Assembly: GCA_041745295.1 (NCBI GenBank)
Contig: JBGTJE010000089.1
Coordinates: 124,001-188,000, forward strand
Direction: 5' to 3'
Source of the DNA: JANMEB01 sp041745295
GTDB lineage: Bacteria > Planctomycetota > Planctomycetia > Pirellulales > Pirellulaceae
DNA: 64,000 nucleotides
Part shown: one piece after another, positions 1 to 8,499 of the stretch
How positions within the stretch are numbered: the stretch's first letter is position 1
Layout: each line of letters starts with the position of its first letter
The notes under the pieces: model-generated
Databases searched by the model: none
Seen by the model: the letters and a program-made list of their open reading frames with translations, nothing else
Told to the model about the DNA's origin: nothing
Made by a program: the position numbers and the translations under genes

Positions 1-293
1 ACCAAACCGAACAGGACGACTCGCCGATCGGATTGTCGCACGAGCACAATTTTGCGAGCGTAGTACGAACCGACTTCACGCACAGCAAGGACTCGAAGAT
101 CCATCGGCGACTCGTGTGATTTTTCCAGCGCCACGGTCATGTGCGAATGGTGGTCGAGCAGCCGGCGATAATCGGCAGGAACGTTCGAGGGATCGATCTC
201 GCTAAAGTTTCCCAACAACGCATCGTCGTCGTAGAAGATCGCGACCAGACTCGCCAAGTCAGAATGCTTGCTGTCGATGGGAATCACGGGCAA
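1..293 (-). CDS. DUF98 / chorismate-lyase-like protein, partial (3' end beyond window)
   Basis: An open frame on the minus strand runs off the left edge. Visible residues include RRLLDHHSHMTVALEKSHES and YYARKIVLVRQSD. These match what I recall of the DUF98 (chorismate pyruvate-lyase-like) family, which has a conserved HHMT block followed by YARK and RQSD. That family removes pyruvate from chorismate to give 4-hydroxybenzoate or related aromatics. The frame is the same as that of the upstream DUF116-polyprenyl synthase and opens after its TAG with no in-frame ATG. Plausible starts are TTG at 293 or GTG at 287. It appears to be the third gene of the isoprenoid cluster. The start is uncertain, and the enzymatic role is inferred from family resemblance over about 95 residues only. 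Confidence 0.6.
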   Translation of the reverse strand, partial: MPVIPIDSKHSDLASLVAIFYDDDALLGNFSEIDPSNVPADYRRLLDHHSHMTVALEKSHESPMDLRVLAVREVGSYYARKIVLVRQSDRRVVLFGL

Positions 294-338
294 CCTCAGC
301 TTGGCATCGCTACAGCGCGGTTTGACGCGGCGGATAAA

Positions 339-2174
339 CTAATGTGAGGTCACCGGAAACGCTTGGGAGAGCGTACTAGGTTCGATGAACTGGATCGTCG
401 GTGTCACATCGTCGTGCCGCTCCAGCACGAGGTCGATCAAATAGACCAAGACATCGCGCAGCGGCTCCAGTTGAATCTGGGCGGCGGTTTCCTCAGCTCG
501 CTGCTGATACTTGTCGACCAAGCGATGGGCCTTTTCGCAAACGCCTGCTTCAAAATAAAGCTGCGCCGCGCGCTGCACGCGAAAGGCGTCGACGAGTGTA
601 TCATCGGCAACCAGCCGCTCAAGTTCACTGCGGCCGGCGTCGTTCAAATCTTGCAGTGCCAGGGCCCATAATACGGTGGGCCTTCCACCGATCAGATCGA
701 GGGCCCGAGCCATCTTGTTGTGGTTGTCGCCTTGCCAATCGGCCAAGTCATTGAGGATCTGGAACGCGATTCCCAAATCGCGGGAGAGTTTTTTGATCGG
801 CTCCAAATATCCGTCGAGCGGTTCGGCCAAGCGAATGCCGGTTAAAAAGGCCGCCTCGAAAGCGGGCGCCGTCTTGAGCGCATAGATCCGCAAAGCGTCG
901 ACAGGACTGATCCGTTTATTTTGGGCTTCGCGCCACAATAGTTCAGCCCCCTGCCCTTCTGAGAGGCGCTGATGCGAATCAGCCAACACGTTGAGAATCG
1001 TGGCGGCGCAATCGCCGCCCATCGTCGCGGCTTCTCGACTGACCAAACGGTAGCCGAGGCCGATCAAGTAATCCCCCACGTTGATCGCCGTCGGAATGCC
1101 ATAGGTGCAGTGCAACGCCGGACTGCCATAGCGAAATTGGTCGGAGTCCTCGATGTCGTCGTGGACGAGCGATGCTTTGTGAAACGTCTCGATCGACATC
1201 GCGGCACGTTTCACATGATCGGGCCATTCTTGAATCACGCGGGCGCCATGTTCGCCGGTCGCCTTAGCCCCGTGCAAGGCATCGTAAATTGCCAGCGTGA
1301 CAAACGGTCGCAGATGCTTTCCGCCGCGGGAGAGAAAGTCATAGGCGATCGCCTCGGTGCCGGCGATCGGGTCGATTTGGTGAACCCCATTCCCCTTCAG
1401 TTCGCTCAAGCGGATTTCGCCCCGTTGGCGGGGAGCCAATCGCTCGAGCTCGTCGGGCTGAAACAATTGATTCGCGCCGCGGAGCAAGTGAACGAACGAA
1501 CGCGTGATTGGTTTTCGTTCGAGAAAAGGAGTGTGGATCATCTCGTGCACCCAATCTTCGTCGACCGAAGTATTTCGGCAGTCACTGGACAGCAGCGGGA
1601 CGGCCATGCAAGGGATCCCGGCGAGCAGAATTTTGTCGATCGCCTTTTCCAAGACGTTCAAACAGGCGACGCCGACGATCGCGTCGACGTAGCCGCTGAC
1701 GATGATCTTGAGCACAATTGGCGAGCCTTCCGCCACAAGCACTTTGTAGCCCATGTCCTCGGCGGTCGTCCGAAAATCGGCGATGCTGCACGCCCCGCAA
1801 GTCTTACAGTCCAAGCCAAATTTGTCGTAGTCCGCCGGACAGCCTTCGGCGTGTTTGAGGCAATGCGGCAACAAGAACAGCCGCCGTGAGGGCGGGACCG
1901 CCGCGACTTGTTCGCGCCAGAATTCAGTCGAAAGCGCGACCATCGTCCAACCGACAAACCCTTCCGGCAAATTCGAATCGGCAAGGATTTGTCGGGCCGC
2001 GGCTTCCAATTCTTCCTTGGAAAGCGGGCGCCCTTTATCTAATCGAGCCGCGCATTGGCGGCAGCGGTTGCGCAAATCGTCGCGCTGCGATTTGGTTTCG
2101 GGTACCAATTTGAGGTGGGCGGTCTTGCGGCGTTTTGACGTCTGCTTTTCCGTCCCAGGATCCGTGGTGACCAA
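339..2174 (-). CDS. DUF116 domain-polyprenyl diphosphate synthase fusion
   Basis: The product has 611 residues. The N-terminal third carries the DUF116 cysteine pattern (Cys105, 112, 123, 126 and 129, including CKTCGAC), suggesting a metal or Fe-S site. Residues about 270-600 form a trans-isoprenyl diphosphate synthase: GGKHLRP near 284, first aspartate motif DDIED at 339-343, and second motif NDLAD at 475-479, where Asn replaces the usual first Asp. The expected reaction is chain elongation of isopentenyl diphosphate on an allylic primer. The start is TTG at 2174, supported by GAGG eight bases upstream. It begins 11 bases after the cyclase stop, so the two are very likely co-transcribed and the synthase may feed the cyclase. 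Product chain length cannot be read from the sequence. Confidence 0.85.
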   Translation of the reverse strand: MVTTDPGTEKQTSKRRKTAHLKLVPETKSQRDDLRNRCRQCAARLDKGRPLSKEELEAAARQILADSNLPEGFVGWTMVALSTEFWREQVAAVPPSRRLFLLPHCLKHAEGCPADYDKFGLDCKTCGACSIADFRTTAEDMGYKVLVAEGSPIVLKIIVSGYVDAIVGVACLNVLEKAIDKILLAGIPCMAVPLLSSDCRNTSVDEDWVHEMIHTPFLERKPITRSFVHLLRGANQLFQPDELERLAPRQRGEIRLSELKGNGVHQIDPIAGTEAIAYDFLSRGGKHLRPFVTLAIYDALHGAKATGEHGARVIQEWPDHVKRAAMSIETFHKASLVHDDIEDSDQFRYGSPALHCTYGIPTAINVGDYLIGLGYRLVSREAATMGGDCAATILNVLADSHQRLSEGQGAELLWREAQNKRISPVDALRIYALKTAPAFEAAFLTGIRLAEPLDGYLEPIKKLSRDLGIAFQILNDLADWQGDNHNKMARALDLIGGRPTVLWALALQDLNDAGRSELERLVADDTLVDAFRVQRAAQLYFEAGVCEKAHRLVDKYQQRAEETAAQIQLEPLRDVLVYLIDLVLERHDDVTPTIQFIEPSTLSQAFPVTSH

Positions 2175-2184
2175 CTTGGCGTCC

Positions 2185-4014
2185 TCAAAACGAAGGAGAT
2201 GCCGTCGATTGATTCGCGCGTTCCAATCGTTGGGCCGCGCGACTCAGAGCCGACACCGTAAAAATCAGCGGGTAAAGATCCTCATAATACCACAGCTTCG
2301 CGAAGTATAAACCAATGGGTGATGGGGCTTTGTGGAAACCATTACCAACCGCGGATACAAGCCACTTTGCGCCGCGCTCAAATGCAATTGCAAAATTTCC
2401 GCGATCGGCAAACTCAGCCAACATCTCGGTGGCGAGAGCAGTTTCTTCAACCGTGCTGATTCCCAATTCGCGAGCCGGCCATTCAACCGAAGCGCCGCCG
2501 CCCCATCCGCCATCGGCGTTTTGGTGCGCAAGTAACCATTGTGCGCCGCGCTGCGCCGCCGAGCTTTCGAGCCGCCCGAGATCGCGGAATGCAGTCAAGA
2601 CTTTGGCCGTACCATATACCGGGTTCTCATCGTCGGATTGGTCTTGATTTCCGAACCAGAGCGGGAGCCAGCTTCCATCCGCGCGCTGTTGCTTGCGCAA
2701 ATAGGCAAACCCGCGCTCGATGGCTCTCTCGACTCGCGACATACCCAAATCGCGCCAAGCATGTAGCGCTCGCAGCGCGTGGGCAGTCAGGTCACTCCCG
2801 CTGCGGTCGAACGGTAATTTTCCCCAACCTCGGCAAAAGGTTGGCCAGCCGCCGTTTCGATTTTGCAAATCCACAAGCCAACGAATGCCCATTTCTATTT
2901 GCCGTTTCGTCCGGTCCGCATTGTGCGAATCGCGCCAAGTCGGTTCAAGTGCTTTTAAGGCCAGAAGCGCGCCGGGAGTATCGTCCGCATCAGGAACCGC
3001 TCCCGACAGATTGGACCAACCCCAACCTCCCGGCGCGGCGCCGGTGAAAGGATGCGGCACTTGGTTTTGGCAACGTAGAATCCAGTCGAGATTGACTTCG
3101 GGTGAGGCACCGACAAATCGGCTTGAGGAATGAACTGCCAACGTGGCGAGCGTGGTCGTCCAGGTCGCCAGATTCGTATCGATCGGCCAAGCTCCGTCGG
3201 CGCGCTGCGTTCGCAACAAGAAGTCGACACTGCGCGCCGTGAGCGGAAGTTCCTCTCGACCGGTCGACGCCAGAGACATCACGACGAAGCTCGTCAGTGG
3301 AATCGCTTCTAGATATCCGCCGCTTTCCGGTTGCATGCGACCGAGCACTCGCAAGCTGCGTTCGATCGAGGCCCGCCGAATCCAGCGGAGGAGCGGATTC
3401 TTGGGAGGATCGAAATGAAACTTGGCCTGGCCAATCGCGACCATCGCGGGAATGGCGTAACTCACGACCGGCAGTCGCGCCCAACGATACCATTGCTGCG
3501 GCAAACAGGCTGCTTCGAACGGCAGAGCCGAAACGTCAGACCAAGGAATCAAGCCAGCCAACGCGGCGTTTGCTAAAATCGGAACCGCGAATGTCTTGTC
3601 GCGGCCATAACGTATGCGAATTCCTTGGACCGATCCGTTCGCCTCGACATAGGCGTGTGCTCGCGCGAGCACTTGCGTCCAGTGATCGGCCGCACCAGAT
3701 AAACGCAACGCGGCGATGGCCAGCATCGTCGTGGAAATATTAGAGCGGCTCTTGTCGGTGTCGCCGAATCCGCCGTCCGAACGTGGCTGCTGGACAAGCC
3801 ACCCAATCCCCCGCTGCAGCTGCTCGGCGATTAACGCATTCCGCGTAGGTTTGTCGGATCCGCATTTCGCGAACGCTGCCAACGCGCTGATTGCAGTTGC
3901 GGTCGACAATGCTGAGGAAGAAAGTCGGCCCTCCCAATGCCCCTCGCGCATTTCGGCGATCAAGTCGCGATGGGCAGTCGCCAGCGCGGACAAAACTTGC
4001 CCGTTCAAATTCAT
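2185..4014 (-). CDS. squalene-hopene cyclase-type class II terpene cyclase
   Basis: The product has 609 residues. The catalytic DxDD motif is seen as PDADDT near residue 342, and several QW-type repeats lie through both halves (QRADGAW, NRNGGWPTF, QRADGSW, QNADGGWGGG). These are the signatures of protonation-initiated cyclases acting on squalene or another linear polyprene. The protein is at the short end for squalene-hopene cyclases. No squalene synthase genes are adjacent; instead a polyprenyl synthase follows directly, so a substrate other than squalene is possible. ATG at 4014 is chosen; a GTG at 4023 would add three residues, and neither has a strong ribosome site. It is the first gene of the leftward cluster. 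Confidence 0.85.
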   Translation of the reverse strand: MNLNGQVLSALATAHRDLIAEMREGHWEGRLSSSALSTATAISALAAFAKCGSDKPTRNALIAEQLQRGIGWLVQQPRSDGGFGDTDKSRSNISTTMLAIAALRLSGAADHWTQVLARAHAYVEANGSVQGIRIRYGRDKTFAVPILANAALAGLIPWSDVSALPFEAACLPQQWYRWARLPVVSYAIPAMVAIGQAKFHFDPPKNPLLRWIRRASIERSLRVLGRMQPESGGYLEAIPLTSFVVMSLASTGREELPLTARSVDFLLRTQRADGAWPIDTNLATWTTTLATLAVHSSSRFVGASPEVNLDWILRCQNQVPHPFTGAAPGGWGWSNLSGAVPDADDTPGALLALKALEPTWRDSHNADRTKRQIEMGIRWLVDLQNRNGGWPTFCRGWGKLPFDRSGSDLTAHALRALHAWRDLGMSRVERAIERGFAYLRKQQRADGSWLPLWFGNQDQSDDENPVYGTAKVLTAFRDLGRLESSAAQRGAQWLLAHQNADGGWGGGASVEWPARELGISTVEETALATEMLAEFADRGNFAIAFERGAKWLVSAVGNGFHKAPSPIGLYFAKLWYYEDLYPLIFTVSALSRAAQRLERANQSTASPSF

Positions 4015-4122
4015 GAGAAACACGACCCGGTAACGCTTGTCAAATAGTTATATTGATGTTCGCCGCATGAATCGCCCCGACCGCGTTTCGATCCGTTTGT
4101 TTCGCAGCGCGTACACTTCTTG

Positions 4123-4157
4123 TTCCCTCCCCCTCGCGGGGATGGCTAGGGAGGGGG
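4123..4157. repeat. GC-rich palindromic intergenic repeat (CCCTCCCC family)
   Basis: A CCCTCCCCCTCGCGGGG half faces a GGGAGGGGG half in the gap between divergent genes. The same motif class recurs at 25599-25803, 36235-36276 and 58977-59021, so it belongs to a dispersed hairpin-forming family. Confidence 0.6.
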
Positions 4158-4209
4158 CTGTATTATTCATGCGGAGACTTTAGCGCGCTGCGAGATTTTG
4201 GAAACTTCG

Positions 4210-5388
4210 ATGAACGGTTCAACCGAAATTAACTTCGATTATCTTAGCCAGACGATTGCCCAGCAGGGCGTCGATCCCGCGCTGGACTGGTTGGAACAGG
4301 AGTTTACCCAACGCAAACAGTATTCCGAGCTGTTCGAGATTTTGAAAATGAAAGCTCGACGGCAAGTCGGGTTGCCACTGACGCAAACGGAAGAAGAGCT
4401 TTCAGCCGATTCAAATTCGCAAGAACAGCTCGAAAGGCTGCTGTACGAAGCATGCGGTCAAGTCGGCGAAATGCTCTTTCGCGACGGCCGCCCCGCATTG
4501 GCTTGGAAGTATTTTCAATTGGTTGGAGATCGGCGGCGGGCGGCGCAATTTTTGCGAGACATACCGGCGACCGCAGTGAATGCGCATGAGCTGATCGGCG
4601 TGGCGCTCGAAGAGGGCGTGGCGCCGGAATATGGGATCGAATTGTCACTCCGATTTTTGGGCACGTGTAGCGCGATCACGAGCATGGATCAGTGCATCGC
4701 CTTTGAAAAAGAGCCGGTGCGGAACGTAGCCGCGGATTTGCTTGTGCGCCATTTGTATCGAGAATTGACCCACAGCATTAGCGGGGAGATTGAATCGCGC
4801 GAAGGGACGCGTCCGCCGCAGGTTTCGCTGCTCGAATTGATCGAACCGCGGCCTTGGTTGTTCGCGGGGGACGGGTTTCAGGTCGATCCCTCGCATTTGG
4901 CCGCGACCATTCGACTGGGTCGAATGACGACCAGCCGCGACGGATTGGAGCAATCGTTCTTGTTGTGCCGATATGGCCAGCGGCTCAGCCCGTCGCTGAT
5001 CGGCTTAGGCGAGACTCCGTTTGAAGACCTCTTCGCGGCGCACGAGAAGTACTTTGCCGCGGCACTCGGACGAAACGTCGAGCCCGCCTTGGCCTATTTT
5101 CGCGAGCGCCTGCCAAGCGAGAGTGCGAATCGCGACGCGGGCCGTCCGGCGGCAGAAGTGCTGGTCGATCTCTTGTGCCGCAATGACCGCTGGCCCGAAG
5201 CCTTGCAATTGTCGCTCGATTGGCTCGCGGGGGGCGCCGGCAATGCGGGGATCGTCCCCAGCGCTTTGGAAATTGCCAAGCGGAGCGGACAATTGCCTAA
5301 ACTTGCCGAGTGGTATCGGCGACGGGGCAATTTGTTGATGTACGGTGTGGCGCTCTTGAATGAAGGGAACGCTGGTCGGTTGCCGTAA
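4210..5388 (+). CDS. conserved hypothetical helical protein
   Basis: The product has 392 residues and is predominantly alpha-helical by composition, with Leu/Ala/Glu-rich segments that resemble degenerate TPR-like hairpins. No signal peptide, membrane span or catalytic motif is visible, so it should be cytoplasmic. ATG at 4210 is preferred over TTG at 4198; GGAAA lies about ten bases upstream of the ATG. It faces the cyclase gene across a 195-base gap and converges with the cysteine-rich gene over a bidirectional hairpin at 5533-5576. I do not recognise the family, and codon use and frame length are the main support for its being a gene. Confidence 0.75.
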   Translation: MNGSTEINFDYLSQTIAQQGVDPALDWLEQEFTQRKQYSELFEILKMKARRQVGLPLTQTEEELSADSNSQEQLERLLYEACGQVGEMLFRDGRPALAWKYFQLVGDRRRAAQFLRDIPATAVNAHELIGVALEEGVAPEYGIELSLRFLGTCSAITSMDQCIAFEKEPVRNVAADLLVRHLYRELTHSISGEIESREGTRPPQVSLLELIEPRPWLFAGDGFQVDPSHLAATIRLGRMTTSRDGLEQSFLLCRYGQRLSPSLIGLGETPFEDLFAAHEKYFAAALGRNVEPALAYFRERLPSESANRDAGRPAAEVLVDLLCRNDRWPEALQLSLDWLAGGAGNAGIVPSALEIAKRSGQLPKLAEWYRRRGNLLMYGVALLNEGNAGRLP

Positions 5389-5400
5389 TCGTCTTTCTTT

Positions 5401-5482
5401 GTTTAACCGGCGCAGCCGCTGTCTTACATTAGGTTGCTTGAGCGAACGCCATTCGGAGAGACAGCCGCTGCGCGGGTTAAAC
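5401..5482. repeat. imperfect inverted repeat with 24-base arms
   Basis: The arms at 5401-5424 (GTTTAACC...GCTGTCT) and 5459-5482 (AGACAGC...GGTTAAAC) match at 22 of 24 positions around a 34-base centre. It lies directly after the stop of the upstream gene. A related string (GTTTAAACCACGCAGCCGCTG) appears near 12694, suggesting a small mobile or dispersed element. Confidence 0.6.
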
Positions 5483-5532
5483 AACGTATCGGCAGCGTCG
5501 ATAGAGGGCACATGCGGCAGACGGAAGACCAT

Positions 5533-5576
5533 AAAAAAAACGGCTTGGCGACTAGGGCACCAAGCCGTTTCGATTT
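5533..5576. terminator. bidirectional intrinsic terminator
   Basis: The perfect 11-base arms AAACGGCTTGG (5538-5547 region) and CCAAGCCGTTT (5560-5570) are flanked by an A-run on the left and T-rich sequence on the right. The hairpin sits between convergent genes, so it can stop transcription from both sides. Confidence 0.8.
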
Positions 5577-5609
5577 CAATTTATCCGATTCGCTCAAGTG
5601 AACGATTCG

Positions 5610-6569
5610 TTAGTCGGCTTGGCTCGACGTAAAACGAGTCGTAGGTGAACGAAACGCATTGGGATCGACCATGGGAAGAATCCGGGTTTGCGCACCAGTC
5701 GTCGGAGCGGGTGTTGTAGGTTGTGGTTCGACAGCCGGAACCGGCTCAGTAGCCGGGGCTTGCGTGGCAGCTGGGCCGCCACACCCGCAATCCGAAGCCT
5801 GGCCAGAATCGCAACAATCATTGCCACGACGGCGGTGATGACCGCAGCCGTTACCGCATCCGCGAGCGCGATCCAACAAACCGCAGCGAGGAGCTCGTTC
5901 GCAACCGCAGTCGTCGTTGCAGCCATTGCCGTAACCGCGACCAGCGTGATGACCACCGAACAAGCCACCGCGGCCGCAGCCGGTATCACAAGGGTCGGCT
6001 TGTTCGCAGCAGTCGTTGCCGCGATCGCGATGTCCGCAACGGCTGAACAACGAGCAGCGCCGACCGCAAGGATCCGCTTGTTCGCAGCAATCGGCCGGAG
6101 CCGCAGCAGGAGCTTCGCAGCAGTCATTGCCGCGATTGCGATGCCCGCAACGGCTAAACAACGAGCAACGTTGGCGAGCGCAGGGATCTGCTTGTTCGCA
6201 GCAATCGGCCGGAGCCGCAGCTGGAGCTTCGCAGCAGTCGTTTCCGCGGTCGCGATGTCCGCAACGGCTAAACAACGAGCAACGTTGGCGAGCGCAGGGA
6301 TCTGCTTGTTCGCAGCAATCGTTGCCGCCGCGTCCGTGATGACCAAACAAGGGGAACAAACCGCGCGCATTGCCGCAACCACAGGACGAGTCAGACTCGA
6401 ACGTCTGGCAGCAAGTGTTGTTGGCAGGGGCGGGCGATTCGCAGCAAGTGTTTGCAGGGGCTGCACATCCACATCGACCGAGCATTCGGTTCAGCAACTG
6501 GTGCTGAGCAAAGCTCGGGCTCGTACACAGCGCTGCAACCAGCGCCGCTAAAAAAAGAATCTTTTTCAT
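5610..6569 (-). CDS. exported cysteine-rich tandem-repeat protein
   Basis: The product has 319 residues. An N-terminal signal peptide (MKKILFLAALVAALCTSPSFA) is followed by a mature part very rich in Cys, Gly, Asp and Arg. Two full 38-residue repeats and a partial third begin DCCEQADPC and contain CSLFSRCGH; a further DCCEQADPC follows. Many cysteines occur as CC or CxC, suggesting extensive disulfides or metal binding outside the cytoplasm. The C-terminal 50 residues are Pro/Thr/Ala-rich. ATG at 6569 is set by AAGGAG nine bases upstream; the frame extends further but lacks support. No enzyme fold is recognisable. A cell-envelope or surface role is inferred. Confidence 0.85.
   Translation of the reverse strand: MKKILFLAALVAALCTSPSFAQHQLLNRMLGRCGCAAPANTCCESPAPANNTCCQTFESDSSCGCGNARGLFPLFGHHGRGGNDCCEQADPCARQRCSLFSRCGHRDRGNDCCEAPAAAPADCCEQADPCARQRCSLFSRCGHRNRGNDCCEAPAAAPADCCEQADPCGRRCSLFSRCGHRDRGNDCCEQADPCDTGCGRGGLFGGHHAGRGYGNGCNDDCGCERAPRCGLLDRARGCGNGCGHHRRRGNDCCDSGQASDCGCGGPAATQAPATEPVPAVEPQPTTPAPTTGAQTRILPMVDPNAFRSPTTRFTSSQAD
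5985..6320 (-). repeat. in-gene tandem repeat, 114-base unit
   Basis: Two full and one shortened copy of a 114-base unit encode residues 84-195 of the cysteine-rich protein. The copies are nearly identical at the DNA level, indicating recent duplication or gene conversion. This is coding repetition, not a CRISPR array. Confidence 0.85.
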
Positions 6570-6615
6570 TGAGACCTGTCTCCTTAAGGTAATTTGGCGT
6601 CGTTCGTCTGAGCTT

Positions 6616-6867
6616 TCAATTTCCAATGAGGTCGGTGCGTAGGCCCTGAAACCAACCATCATTGACCTCGCGGTCGTCGCGCCATGTATCGAGCAAGAGG
6701 AAATCCCTCCGCACGACGCCCCCGATTTCGTGATTGAAAGTGGGCCGCGAAAATCGCCAAACTCGTGTCAGTCCGACGAGCCCCGTCGAGCATTCCGTTA
6801 GCTCGTGTTCATACCAAAGAGGCTCGACGCGTGACCGTGCAAATCGTTGCAAAATCACGTTCGACAT
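6616..6867 (-). CDS. small hypothetical protein
   Basis: This is an 83-residue frame starting at ATG 6867 and ending 46 bases before the cysteine-rich gene in the same direction. Amino-acid composition is balanced (Trp, Tyr, Phe, Val and acidic residues all present), unlike the Arg/Ala-rich shadow frames nearby. Ribosome-site support is weak (GAGACG eight or so bases upstream). No domain is recognised. It may be the first gene of a two-gene unit, or a chance frame. Confidence 0.4.
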   Translation of the reverse strand: MSNVILQRFARSRVEPLWYEHELTECSTGLVGLTRVWRFSRPTFNHEIGGVVRRDFLLLDTWRDDREVNDGWFQGLRTDLIGN

Positions 6868-7125
6868 GATCTATCGTCTCGGTTCTAGGAGTTTTGTAAG
6901 ACCTTTCTAATAAACGACTTACGAATCCGCTTGCAGGGAGTTTGCCAACCTTGTCGGTAGTGCAGGTTGTCGCCGAAACGCAGGTTGCCGCTTTGCTTTC
7001 AGCAGACGGCGACGACGGCAGGTAACGATTGGCAAAAGTTTGACGTCCACCGCGTCGATTGAAGCGGCACAGGGCGTTTGTTAAGCTCGCCCTTGATTCA
7101 ACTACGGCCGCCTTGGAATTTGGCG

Positions 7126-7395
7126 ATGTCCCGATCGAAATTGAAACGCAACGCCCACTGGATGCCGCTCTTCGTCGGGCTTTTGCTTTCGCTTTGCTCG
7201 TGCACGCCGCGCTACGACCAAGATTTTGATGCCTTTCGCCGCGGACAGTCGACCGTGCCCGGCGGGTCGACGACCACCCTGCCCAGCTCGAACACGACGC
7301 TTCCTCAATCGAATACAACGCTTCCGAAGGGCTCTGGCGGTCGAACGACGTTGCCTTGGCAACCTTCGACGACGCTTCCGCAAAACCCGCGTTGA
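7126..7395 (+). CDS. small lipoprotein with TTLP repeats
   Basis: The product has 89 residues. A basic N-terminus and hydrophobic stretch end in LLSLCSC, a lipobox-like site where the first Cys would be lipidated. The mature part is low complexity: TTLP occurs five times with Ser/Asn/Gln/Gly spacers. It is therefore probably anchored in a membrane with a flexible extracytoplasmic tail. ATG at 7126 is chosen because it starts the signal sequence; upstream in-frame codons would bury it. The function is unknown. Confidence 0.65.
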   Translation: MSRSKLKRNAHWMPLFVGLLLSLCSCTPRYDQDFDAFRRGQSTVPGGSTTTLPSSNTTLPQSNTTLPKGSGGRTTLPWQPSTTLPQNPR

Positions 7396-7809
7396 TCCCG
7401 CGAAATTGTCACGTGGATTCTAGATCGATGCTAACGCGTCACGATGCGAGAACTACTTTTCCCCGCTCGGATGCGTCTATCCTCGATCGAGGCCGGTTTT
7501 CAAATCGCCGCCGTCGTCGATTCCATTAGAACCTACCGAGTAAACCATCAACCCATCGGGCAAAGTCTTGGCGATTACCTAACCGCGCAGCCAAGTACGC
7601 GAAAAGCCGCCCGCCAATTCGATCGTAAAGCTCAGCGAATCGCTGATTGTCGCGCGCCATGAAATTCCGTTTGCGTTGTTATTAGTCAGACCCTCGCTAA
7701 CCACCATATCGAATCATGGGATGGCTCGCGAAGTTCGCAAGTTGTTCTTGCGGGCTGTCAACTGCCTGACCTAACGTTCAACAATAGGCAGTTGGACTCG
7801 TTCGCCATA
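7396..7809. other. intergenic region, no convincing gene
   Basis: The only notable element is a 9-base-arm hairpin (CAACTGCCT / AGGCAGTTG, 7759-7794) just beyond the end of the leftward membrane-protein gene, which could act as an mRNA 3' end though it has no T-run. A 72-codon open frame at 7444-7662 has no ribosome site or recognisable features. Confidence 0.5.
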
Positions 7810-8499
7810 TCAAGTCGATTCGTCAAGTTGCGTTTTAGGCACTTTCGGTTCGTCCCGCACCATGAACGAATAGATCAAGACGAACGCCGCATAAAACGTG
7901 ACAAAGAAACACCAATGGCTGGCGGCGCTGTCGGTGTAAATAAAACTTACCGTGGCGCAAAACCAGCCCCACGCCACGATCGCTAGGCTTTGCCAAAAAG
8001 GTCGCCACCACAACAAAAATGGAGCCCCAATTACCGCCGCCCAAAGTCCATAGGACCAAGCTATGAAAACCGGTGGATTGCGCGGCGAAAACCAGTTGAG
8101 GTGCCCTTCCGGCGTGACTTGAGTATACGTTGGCTGATAGACCGCGCGTGCTGCGACAACGACGGCCAAGCCAAGAATGAGTAACACGAAAAACGGCACG
8201 CGACGCGGTCGCACGGGTTGATCAAACGTCGAACCAAACAACGGACACCAAGCTTGTGCCAACAGTGCGAGCGGTATCAGGCTAACCGTGACCGTTTGAT
8301 TGACTAATCCGTGAGGAGTTGGGCCGTCGAGCCAGAGAATCCCCTCAACCCACTGCATCGCCGTGATTCCCATCAACGCCACCCCGCTCCACTTGAGTCG
8401 CGGGTTGTCGCGTCGCAACAGGTAGGCCGCCACGCCGTAAGCGCAGCCGCCGGCCAACAGACTTGATGTCGCATTGAGGCAAATGGGATCGCCCTCCAT
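7810..8499 (-). CDS. polytopic membrane protein (DUF6629-like)
   Basis: The product has 229 residues with about seven hydrophobic segments spread over its whole length and short polar loops. The N-terminus (ICLNATSSLLAGG...) and the MQWVEGILW block resemble small bacterial membrane proteins of the DUF6629 type, as I recall them. No catalytic motif is apparent. The ATG at 8499 begins a frame whose first residues precede the first membrane span. It is transcribed divergently from the next membrane-protein gene. The assignment is by resemblance only. Confidence 0.7.
   Translation of the reverse strand: MEGDPICLNATSSLLAGGCAYGVAAYLLRRDNPRLKWSGVALMGITAMQWVEGILWLDGPTPHGLVNQTVTVSLIPLALLAQAWCPLFGSTFDQPVRPRRVPFFVLLILGLAVVVAARAVYQPTYTQVTPEGHLNWFSPRNPPVFIAWSYGLWAAVIGAPFLLWWRPFWQSLAIVAWGWFCATVSFIYTDSAASHWCFFVTFYAAFVLIYSFMVRDEPKVPKTQLDEST

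Noticed and set aside
972..1889. Plus-strand open frame of 305 codons
   Set aside because: It lies wholly opposite the DUF116-polyprenyl synthase gene, whose motifs are clear; composition is Arg/His-rich as expected for a shadow.
5985..6320. Possible CRISPR-like repetition
   Set aside because: Units are 114 bases, contiguous, without spacers, and encode protein repeats.
5594..6551. Long Ala/Val-rich frames on both strands over the cysteine-rich gene
   Set aside because: They arise from repetitive GC-rich codons of the real gene, and their Ala/Ile/Val strings reflect the repeat in other frames.
6809..7318. Minus-strand frame of 169 codons
   Set aside because: Arg/Ser/Thr-rich, overlaps the lipoprotein gene, and has no recognisable start signal.
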